A stretch of DNA of 11,220 bases from Betaproteobacteria bacterium (GTDB lineage: Bacteria > Pseudomonadota > Gammaproteobacteria > Burkholderiales > Burkholderiaceae_C), in assembly GCA_005882155.1 (NCBI GenBank), contig VBCQ01000365.1:1-11220 (forward strand), read 5' to 3'. Both the position numbers and the translations under genes were made by a program. Within the stretch, counting starts at the first letter, position 1. Each line of letters starts with the position of its first letter. Below are positions 5,784 to 11,220 of this stretch, one piece after another. Under the pieces are notes generated by a model. The model had not been told where the DNA came from, searched no databases, and saw only the letters and a program-made list of their open reading frames with translations.

Positions 5784-6761
5784 ATGACACGACGTTTCGC
5801 ATTCCTCCATGCCCTGATCACCGCAGCGCTGACGCTGGCGCTGCTCGGCGCGACGCCGCGCGCGCTGGCTCAGGCCGCGCCGAATTGCCCGCCATCGGCC
5901 CAATCGCTGACGCCGGAAATGATCCAGGCCGGCCTGAAAACCGCGCGCGATCGCGGCTTTCTCTGGCGCATTCGCAAGGACGGCCGCACGTCGTATCTGT
6001 ACGGCACCATCCATCTCGCCCGCGTCGACTGGATCTTTCCCGGCGCGACCATCGTCAACGCCGCGCGCGCGAGCGATGTGATCGCGCTCGAGCTCGATCT
6101 GCTCGACCCGGACATCCTGCAGCGCTTGCGCGCCGGCATGGTGCCGCGGCCCGAGCATGCGCTGCCGGCCGAGGTCGCCGATCGGCTGCATGCACAGCTG
6201 ATCGCCGCCTGTCTTCCCGAGCAGCTGACGAGCACGATGTCGCCCGAAATGCTCGCCACCACGCTGATCGTCATGTCGGCGCGCGGCGACGGGCTGGACC
6301 CGGCGTACGGGATCGATCTCGTCATCTCGGGCCTCGGCCACGGTCTGAGCAAGACCGTGCTGTCGCTGGAATCGCCCGAGCAGCAGCTCGAGCTCTTGCA
6401 AGGCCGCACGCGTGAAGAGACGCGCGCGATCGTCGAGCAGGCGCTCGACGAGCTCGACCGCGGCAAGGCGAGGCCGTCGCTCACCCGCATCGCGCAGGCC
6501 TGGTCCGACGGCCGCTTCAGCGAGCTCGACCGCTACGAGCAATGGTGCGACTGCCGCAACACGCCGCAAGAGCGCGCGTTTCAGCGCCGCTTGCTCGATG
6601 ACCGCAACCCGGCGCTCGCCGAGCGCATCGACGCCTTGCACATGGGCGGCAAGAGCGTTTTCGCCGCGGTCGGCAGCCTGCACATGGTCGGCAAGCTGGG
6701 CCTGCCGCTGCTGATGGCGCAGCGCGGCTACCAGGTCGAGCGCGTCGAATTCAAGCCATAG
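5784..6761 (+). CDS. Exported TraB/GumN family protein (325 aa)
   Basis: This is a predicted secreted or periplasmic member of the TraB/GumN family, which is related to Tiki-type metalloproteases; bacterial members mostly lack an assigned role. Residues 1-30 form a signal peptide (basic MTRR, hydrophobic core, ALAQ-AAP cleavage region). The mature part begins with a conserved segment, FLWRIRKDG, then YLYGTIHLA (about 72-80) with the family's GxxH motif (Gly74, His77). ELD at 103-105 and a C-terminal GSLHMVGKLGLP (about 297-308) carrying a second conserved His complete the pattern. The length is typical of the family. The ATG at 5784 is three bases after the FAH stop; the Shine-Dalgarno is weak, so translational coupling to FAH is likely. 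A catalytic role is inferred from the family and is not demonstrated. Confidence 0.9.
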   Translation: MTRRFAFLHALITAALTLALLGATPRALAQAAPNCPPSAQSLTPEMIQAGLKTARDRGFLWRIRKDGRTSYLYGTIHLARVDWIFPGATIVNAARASDVIALELDLLDPDILQRLRAGMVPRPEHALPAEVADRLHAQLIAACLPEQLTSTMSPEMLATTLIVMSARGDGLDPAYGIDLVISGLGHGLSKTVLSLESPEQQLELLQGRTREETRAIVEQALDELDRGKARPSLTRIAQAWSDGRFSELDRYEQWCDCRNTPQERAFQRRLLDDRNPALAERIDALHMGGKSVFAAVGSLHMVGKLGLPLLMAQRGYQVERVEFKP

Positions 6762-6773
6762 CGAATGCACAAT
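6745..6773 (+). promoter_or_regulatory. Weak candidate promoter for phaM
   Basis: CACAAT at 6768-6773 (4 of 6 to TATAAT) is preceded at 17 bases by TCGAAT (3 of 6 to TTGACA). It would start transcription near 6780, just ahead of the strong ribosome binding site. The 35-base gap is the only room for a phaM-specific promoter. Read-through from the TraB/GumN gene is equally possible. Confidence 0.25.
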
Positions 6774-6785
6774 TCCGCCAACAAC

Positions 6786-6791
6786 GAGGAG
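6786..6791 (+). promoter_or_regulatory. Strong ribosome binding site of phaM
   Basis: GAGGAG, 5 bases before the ATG at 6797. It is the clearest Shine-Dalgarno on the plus strand of this window, which suggests phaM is translated more strongly than its neighbours. Confidence 0.75.
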
Positions 6792-6796
6792 ACACC

Positions 6797-7456
6797 ATGG
6801 CTGACGCACCCAACTTCACCAAGCTCGTTCCAGGCTTCGACTTTTTGCAGGGGCTCGTGAAGAACGCCGGTTCGGCGCTGCCGAGCATCGGCCAGTGGGT
6901 CGCGCCGACCTTGAACCCCGAGGAGCTCGAGAAGCGCATCGAGGAACTGCGTACCGTTCAGTTCTGGCTCGAGCAGAACGCACGCATGCTCGGCGCGACG
7001 ATCCAGGCGCTCGAAGTGCAGCGCATGACGCTGTCGACCTTGAAGACGATGAACGTGCAGATGGACGATTTGCGCGAGTCGCTGAAGATCCGCATGCCGT
7101 CGTCAGCATCGCCATCGCCGTCGACGGCCGAGGCGAGCGCTGCCGCGCCGTCGGCGCCGAAGCCCGCCGCGAAGAGCAGCAAGAAGCCGAAGGCCGGCGG
7201 CGCTCGGGCCGAGCCGGGGACGATGCCGGTCGACCCGATGCAATGGTGGGGTGCGCTGACCAAGCAGTTCACCCAGCTCGCGGCTACCGCGATGAAGGAC
7301 ACCGCGACCGACGCGGCGAAGAACATGGCCGGCGCGATGGTCAAGCAAGGCGTCGACGTCGCCGGCCAGACGCTCAAGCGTGCCGCCGGCATGCCGGCCA
7401 AGGTCGCACGCAAGGCGGCCGGCGCAGCGCCGCGCAAGAAAGCCGCGCAGTCGTAA
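6797..7456 (+). CDS. phaM: PhaM family polyhydroxyalkanoate granule regulatory protein (219 aa)
   Basis: PhaM, known from Ralstonia eutropha, binds PHA granules, activates PHA synthase and links granules to the nucleoid. The N-terminal half here has the family pattern: FTKLVPGFDFLQGL (7-20), then a helical, probably coiled-coil region, PEELEKRIEELRTVQFWLEQN to ALEVQRMTLSTLKTM (about 41-85). A low-complexity Ser/Ala/Pro linker (about 100-135) precedes MQWWGALTKQF (148-158) and an Ala/Lys tail with PAK and RKKA elements (200-219). Such tails contact DNA in PhaM and histone H1-like proteins. The ATG has a clear GAGGAG site. No PHA synthase or phasin is in the window, so the assignment rests on sequence alone. 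It sits between a TraB/GumN gene and a FIST gene. Confidence 0.88.
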   Translation: MADAPNFTKLVPGFDFLQGLVKNAGSALPSIGQWVAPTLNPEELEKRIEELRTVQFWLEQNARMLGATIQALEVQRMTLSTLKTMNVQMDDLRESLKIRMPSSASPSPSTAEASAAAPSAPKPAAKSSKKPKAGGARAEPGTMPVDPMQWWGALTKQFTQLAATAMKDTATDAAKNMAGAMVKQGVDVAGQTLKRAAGMPAKVARKAAGAAPRKKAAQS

Positions 7457-7461
7457 CGACG

Positions 7462-7480
7462 GCGCGAGGGCCTCTCGCGC
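7462..7480 (+). terminator. Hairpin between phaM and the FIST gene
   Basis: A perfect 7-bp stem (GCGCGAG with CTCGCGC) closes a 5-base loop, GGCCT, and can add a G-U pair. It begins 6 bases after the phaM stop. There is no U-run after it, only GCGGCACACTCGGGGC and then the FIST start codon. It could be a partial terminator, an mRNA-stabilising 3' structure for phaM, or a structure that masks the FIST ribosome binding region. Confidence 0.4.
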
Positions 7481-7496
7481 GCGGCACACTCGGGGC

Positions 7497-8702
7497 ATGA
7501 AGCTTTTTCTGCACGCCCACGCGACGCATCCCGATGCGCATGTCGCGCTCGCGCTCGCCGCCGCGCAGATCGCCGCGCAACGCGGCGCGCCCGACCATGC
7601 GGCAGACCCGACCCTCGGCTGGCTCTATCTCACCGACCACTACGCCGCCGCGGCCGAAGCCCTGCTCGCCGATGCGCGCAATCGCTGGCCCGGTGTCGCG
7701 TGGGTCGGCGCGGTCGGCGTCGGCATCGCAGCCAATGGCGTCGAGTATTTCGACGAGCCTGCGTTGAGCGTGATGCTCGGCGATGTGCCGATCGCCGACT
7801 TCCGCGTGTTCTCCGGCGCGCGTCCGCTCGCCGGCTTCGGCGCGGCCACCGCGCAGGTCCACGCCGATCCGGCGACCGCCGAGCTCGGCGAGTTGATCGG
7901 CGAGATGGCCGAGCGCACATCGACCGGCTACTTGTTCGGCGGGCTCGCATCGGCGCGCACCCGCTGCCTGCATCTGGCCGATGGCGTGTTCGAGGGCGGT
8001 CTGTCGGGGGTCGCGTTCAGCGCCGACGTGGCATTGGTGTCGCGCGTGACGCAGGGCTGCCAGCCGGTTGGGCCGGTGCGCAGCATCACCGACGCCGAGC
8101 GCAACGTCGTGATCCGGCTCGACGACGAGCCCGCCCTCGACTGCCTGCTGCGCGACCTCGCAATCGAGGGCATGGACGCGCGCGAGGCGCTGCCGCGTCT
8201 GCGCCAGACCCTCGTCGGCTTGAGCGAGCGCGATGAAGCCGTGCTGTCGCGACCCGGCCAGTTCGGCGCCGACACGCGCGTGCGCCACTTGGTCGGGCTC
8301 GACCCCGGTCGGCGCGGCATCGCGATCGGCGACCACGCGCTGATCGGTCAGCAGCTCGCGTTCTGCACCCGCAACACCGAAGCAGCGCGGCGCGACCTGG
8401 TGCGCATCTGCAGCGAGATCCGCGAAGAGCTGGAGCCCGAAGCCTTGCCGCTCGCCACTGCGCTGGCGCTGCAGGACAGCGATGCCGACGGCGCCCCGCA
8501 TCCGGCGCGGCGCATTGCCGGCGCCGTCTACGTGAGCTGCGCCGGGCGCGGCGGCCCGCATTTCGGCGCGCCGTCGGCCGAGCTCGCCGTCGTGCGCCAC
8601 GCGCTCGGAGACGTGCCGCTGGTCGGCTTCTTCGCCAACGGCGAGATCGCGCGCCATCACCTCTACGGTTACACCGGCGTGTTGACCGTCTTCCCGGGCT
8701 GA
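7497..8702 (+). CDS. Stand-alone FIST domain protein (FIST_N + FIST_C, 401 aa)
   Basis: FIST is an intracellular sensory domain, usually attached to or working with signalling proteins; some members bind haem and sense nitric oxide (NosP), others are thought to bind small ligands. The N-terminal FIST part spans about 35-195 (VGAVGVGIAANGVEYFDEPALSVM, then GYLFGGLASAR at 144-154). The C-terminal FIST_C part spans about 200-390 and ends with YVSCAGRGGPHFG (345-357), VVRHALGDVPLVGFFANGEIA (365-385) and YGYTGVLTVF. It is complete, with no fused kinase, GGDEF or chemotaxis domain. I start it at the ATG at 7497, because the family sequence begins MKLFLHAHAT; an upstream in-frame ATG at 7380 would overlap phaM and add an Arg-rich out-of-frame-like stretch. 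The Shine-Dalgarno is weak (GGGG). glcD follows after 8 bases. Confidence 0.88.
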   Translation: MKLFLHAHATHPDAHVALALAAAQIAAQRGAPDHAADPTLGWLYLTDHYAAAAEALLADARNRWPGVAWVGAVGVGIAANGVEYFDEPALSVMLGDVPIADFRVFSGARPLAGFGAATAQVHADPATAELGELIGEMAERTSTGYLFGGLASARTRCLHLADGVFEGGLSGVAFSADVALVSRVTQGCQPVGPVRSITDAERNVVIRLDDEPALDCLLRDLAIEGMDAREALPRLRQTLVGLSERDEAVLSRPGQFGADTRVRHLVGLDPGRRGIAIGDHALIGQQLAFCTRNTEAARRDLVRICSEIREELEPEALPLATALALQDSDADGAPHPARRIAGAVYVSCAGRGGPHFGAPSAELAVVRHALGDVPLVGFFANGEIARHHLYGYTGVLTVFPG

Positions 8703-8710
8703 TTCACAGC

Positions 8711-10222
8711 GTGAATGCCGCCTTGCCCACTGAAAACGCCACTGCGCTGCGCCGCTCCGAGATCGCCGCGCGGCGTGCCGAAGTCGTCGCCGAGCTTTCG
8801 ACGCTGCTGCCGCCGCACGCGCTGCTGTGGCAGCGCGAAGACACGGTGCCCTACGAATGCGACGGCCTCACCGCGTATCGGCAGCAGCCGCTGGTCGTCG
8901 CGCTGCCCGAGACCGACGCGCAAGTCGCCGCGTTGCTGCGCGCCTGCCATCGATTGAAGGTGCCGGTGGTCGCACGCGGCGCCGGCACCGGCTTGTCGGG
9001 CGGCGCACTGCCGCACGAGCTCGGCGTGACCTTGAGCCTCGCCAAGTTCAACCGCATCCTGAAGCTCGATGCGGCTGCGCGCACAGCGATCGTGCAATGC
9101 GGTGTGCGCAACCTCGCGATCAGCGAAGCCGCCGCGCCGCACGGCCTGTTCTATGCGCCCGACCCGAGCAGCCAGATCGCCTGCACGATCGGCGGCAACG
9201 TCGCCGAGAACTCGGGTGGTGTGCACTGCCTGAAGTACGGCCTGACGCTGCACAACGTGCTGCGGGTCAAGGGCTACATGATCGACGGCGAGGCGGTCGA
9301 GTTCGGCGGCGAGGCGCTCGACGCAGCCGGCCTCGACCTGCTGCCGCTCGTCGTCGGCAGCGAAGGCATGCTGTGCGTGATCACCGAAGTGAGCGTCAAG
9401 CTGCTGCCGCTGCCGCAGACGGCGCGCTGCATCATGGCGAGCTTCGACGACATCCGCAAAGCCGGCGACGCGGTCGCCAACATCATCGCCGCCGGCATCA
9501 TCCCGGCCGGTCTCGAGATGATGGACCGACCGATGACCGCGGCGGTCGAGGATTTCGTCCATGCCGGCTACGACCTCGACGCCGCGGCGATCCTGCTGTG
9601 CGAAAGCGACGGCACGGCCGAGGAAGTCGACGAGGAAATCGGCCGCATGCTGGACGTGCTCGCGGCCAGCGGCGCGACGCGCGTCGAGGTGAGCCGCGAC
9701 GAGGCGCAGCGCCTCAGGTTCTGGAGCGGGCGCAAGAACGCGTTCCCGGCGAGCGGGCGCATCAGCCCCGACTACATGTGCATGGACTCGACGATTCCGC
9801 GCAAGCGCCTGGCCGACATCCTGCTCGCGATCCAGCAGATGGAGTCGCGCTACGGCCTGCGCTGCGTCAACGTGTTCCACGCCGGCGACGGCAATCTGCA
9901 TCCGCTGATCCTGTTCGATGCCAACGATGCCGACCAGCTGCATCGCGCCGAGCAGTTCGGCGCCGAGATCCTCGAGACCAGCGTGAAGCTCGGCGGCACG
10001 GTGACCGGCGAGCATGGCGTCGGCGTCGAGAAGCTCGGCTCGATGTGCGTTCAGTTCTCGAGCGAAGAGCGCGAGCAGATGCATGCGGTCAAGCGCGCCT
10101 TCGATGCGAGCGAGCTGCTCAACCCCGGCAAGGCGATCCCGACGCTGCAACGCTGCGCCGAGGGCGGCAAGATGCATGTGCGGCGCGGCCTGCTGCCATT
10201 CGCCGACCTTCCGCGCTTCTGA
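8711..10222 (+). CDS. glcD: Glycolate oxidase FAD-binding subunit GlcD (503 aa)
   Basis: GlcD is the larger FAD subunit of glycolate dehydrogenase (GlcDEF), which oxidises glycolate to glyoxylate and passes electrons to the respiratory chain. A PCMH-type FAD-binding domain spans about 55-230, with VVARGAGTGLSGGALP (86-101), DPSSQIACTIGGNVAENSGG (151-170) and LVVGSEGMLCVITEVSVKLLP. The C-terminal oxidase domain carries VFHAGDGNLHP (388-398) and GTVTGEHGVGVEK (429-441), the usual flavin and substrate His-containing loops. The length is typical. The chosen start is GTG at 8711, 8 bases after the FIST stop, with a weak ribosome binding site; a TTG four codons on is the alternative. It overlaps glcE by one base. 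D-lactate or other 2-hydroxyacid dehydrogenases share this fold, but the GlcE partner supports glycolate. Confidence 0.94.
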   Translation: MNAALPTENATALRRSEIAARRAEVVAELSTLLPPHALLWQREDTVPYECDGLTAYRQQPLVVALPETDAQVAALLRACHRLKVPVVARGAGTGLSGGALPHELGVTLSLAKFNRILKLDAAARTAIVQCGVRNLAISEAAAPHGLFYAPDPSSQIACTIGGNVAENSGGVHCLKYGLTLHNVLRVKGYMIDGEAVEFGGEALDAAGLDLLPLVVGSEGMLCVITEVSVKLLPLPQTARCIMASFDDIRKAGDAVANIIAAGIIPAGLEMMDRPMTAAVEDFVHAGYDLDAAAILLCESDGTAEEVDEEIGRMLDVLAASGATRVEVSRDEAQRLRFWSGRKNAFPASGRISPDYMCMDSTIPRKRLADILLAIQQMESRYGLRCVNVFHAGDGNLHPLILFDANDADQLHRAEQFGAEILETSVKLGGTVTGEHGVGVEKLGSMCVQFSSEEREQMHAVKRAFDASELLNPGKAIPTLQRCAEGGKMHVRRGLLPFADLPRF

Positions 10223-11220
10223 TGTCCATGACGTCGATCGATGCCGCGCTCGCTCCACTGATCGCTCGCATCCGCAACGCAAGCGAGAGCCGCACGCCGC
10301 TCGACATTCGCGGCGGCGGCACGAAGCGCTTCTACGGCGAAGCGGCGCAAGGCGAGGCGTTCGACGTGACCGGCTTGTCGGGCATTTCGAGCTACGAGCC
10401 GACCGAGCTCGTCGTGACCGCGCGCTGCGGCACGACGCTCGATGAGCTCGAAGCGACGCTCGCTGAGAAGGGACAGTGCCTGCCGTTCGAGCCGCCGCAT
10501 TTCGGCCGCGGCGCGACCGTCGGCGGCATGGTCGCCGCAGGCTTGGCCGGACCGTCGCGCGCCGCCGTCGGCGGCGTTCGCGACTACCTGCTCGGCGCGA
10601 GCTTGCTGAACGGCCGCGGCGAGCTGTTGTCGTTCGGCGGCCAGGTGATGAAGAACGTCGCCGGCTACGACGTCTCGCGCGTTCTCGCCGGATCGCTCGG
10701 CACGCTGGGCGTCATCTGCGAGGTCTCGTTGAAGGTGCTGCCGATGGCGAGCGCGACAGCGACCTTGCGCTTCGAGATCGATGAGGCGCAAGCGCTGCAG
10801 CAGCTCGCCGTCTGGAGCGCTCAACCGTTGCCGCTGAACGCGAGTGCCTGGTGGGCCGGCATGCTGGTGATTCGCCTGCGCGGCGCGCTCGCCGCTGTCA
10901 ATGCAGCGAGAGTGGCGATGGGCGGCGAGCGAGTCGACGACGCGGATGCGAACGCGTTCTGGCACGGCTTGCGCGAGCACGACGACGAGTACTTCGCGGC
11001 CGCGCATCGCGCGATCGAGTCGGAGCGTGCGATGCGGCTGTGGCGGCTGTCGGTGCCGGCGACGACGCCACTGCTCGCGCTCGCCGGCGAGCAGCTCATC
11101 GAATGGAGCGGCGCGCAGCGCTGGCTGTACAGCGCCGCGCCGGTGAACGAAGTGCGCGAAGAGGTTGCACGCGCCGGTGGGCATGCGACGATTTTTCGCG
11201 CGAGCGACAAGCGCGGCGGC
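10222..11220 (+). CDS. glcE: Glycolate oxidase FAD-binding subunit GlcE, C-terminus beyond the window
   Basis: GlcE is the smaller FAD-binding partner of GlcD in the glycolate dehydrogenase complex. The 333 visible codons show the shortened PCMH-type FAD domain: LDIRGGGTKRFYG (27-39), PPHFGRGATVGGMVAAGLAGP (91-111), LNGRGELLSFGG (129-140), VMKNVAGYDVSRVLAGSLGTLG (142-163) and EVSLKVLP (167-174). The start ATG at 10222 overlaps the glcD stop in a TGATG, the classical sign of translational coupling and matched subunit amounts. A second ATG two codons later (10228) is an alternative. The reading frame is open to the right edge, and the family usually ends not far beyond. An iron-sulphur subunit glcF is expected next but cannot be seen. 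Confidence 0.94.
   Translation, partial: MSMTSIDAALAPLIARIRNASESRTPLDIRGGGTKRFYGEAAQGEAFDVTGLSGISSYEPTELVVTARCGTTLDELEATLAEKGQCLPFEPPHFGRGATVGGMVAAGLAGPSRAAVGGVRDYLLGASLLNGRGELLSFGGQVMKNVAGYDVSRVLAGSLGTLGVICEVSLKVLPMASATATLRFEIDEAQALQQLAVWSAQPLPLNASAWWAGMLVIRLRGALAAVNAARVAMGGERVDDADANAFWHGLREHDDEYFAAAHRAIESERAMRLWRLSVPATTPLLALAGEQLIEWSGAQRWLYSAAPVNEVREEVARAGGHATIFRASDKRGG

Noticed and set aside
5009..6415. Plus-strand open frame of 468 codons overlapping FAH and TraB/GumN in another frame
   Set aside because: It spans the junction of two real genes out of frame and is strongly Arg-rich, as expected for a +1-type shadow frame.
7380..7496. Upstream in-frame ATG extension of the FIST protein
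   Set aside because: The extra 39 residues overlap phaM, are Arg-rich like a shadow frame and do not resemble the FIST family. The ATG at 7497 fits the family N-terminus.
7374..8660. Minus-strand open frame of 428 codons opposite the FIST gene
   Set aside because: It is a shadow of the FIST coding frame: no Shine-Dalgarno, no domain, and composition typical of reversed GC-rich codons.
8669..10282. Minus-strand open frame of 537 codons opposite glcD
   Set aside because: It is the antisense shadow of glcD, which has clear family motifs along its whole length. Its translation is low-complexity Arg/Ala/Val/His with no recognisable domain.
1..11220. Defence system, prophage, transposon or CRISPR content
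   Set aside because: No transposase, integrase, direct-repeat array, tRNA-flanked boundary or composition break is visible. All genes share the same GC-rich codon style, and their families are ordinary chromosomal ones.

Overview
The window is GC-rich chromosomal DNA that reads as a betaproteobacterium, most likely order Burkholderiales. The main clues are a DUF3567 protein (a small family I associate with beta-proteobacteria), a PhaM-type polyhydroxyalkanoate granule regulator, a DUF3108 protein with a TonB-like front end, and a GlcD/GlcE pair. Coding density is very high. No gap between genes exceeds about 170 bases. I see no tRNA, rRNA, insertion sequence, CRISPR array or phage gene. This is a household-type region rather than an obvious island.

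The layout is two divergent runs that start back to back at about 4797. The minus-strand run, read leftwards, is: a TonB-like/DUF3108 envelope protein (3710-4798), a DUF3567 small protein (3351-3626), a two-module AAA+ ATPase (885-3182), and a membrane-anchored GGDEF-EAL protein that runs off the left edge (1-832). The plus-strand run, read rightwards, is: an FAH-family hydrolase (4797-5780), an exported TraB/GumN protein (5784-6761), phaM (6797-7456), a stand-alone FIST-domain protein (7497-8702), glcD (8711-10222) and glcE, which runs off the right edge (from 10222). Spacing on the plus strand is tight: 3, 35, 40 and 8 bases between genes, then a one-base stop/start overlap between glcD and glcE. 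Much of it could be read as one transcript.

Functionally, the right half combines carbon metabolism (FAH-type cleavage of acidic diketo compounds, glycolate oxidation to glyoxylate) with carbon-storage control (PhaM). The FIST protein is a probable small-ligand sensor. The left half combines an unassigned AAA+ machine, a small conserved protein and a c-di-GMP enzyme. No pathway visibly joins the two halves.

The points most worth a second look are: the start codons of two divergent genes overlap at 4796-4799, with an ATGA-coupled 10-codon reading frame or an alternative -10 box just upstream; two clean hairpins lie between the DUF3567 and AAA+ genes; the GGDEF domain has an Asn where the first metal-binding Asp is expected; and the AAA+ protein has a roughly 300-residue N-terminal region that I cannot assign. 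I did not find a clear new defence or mobile system.
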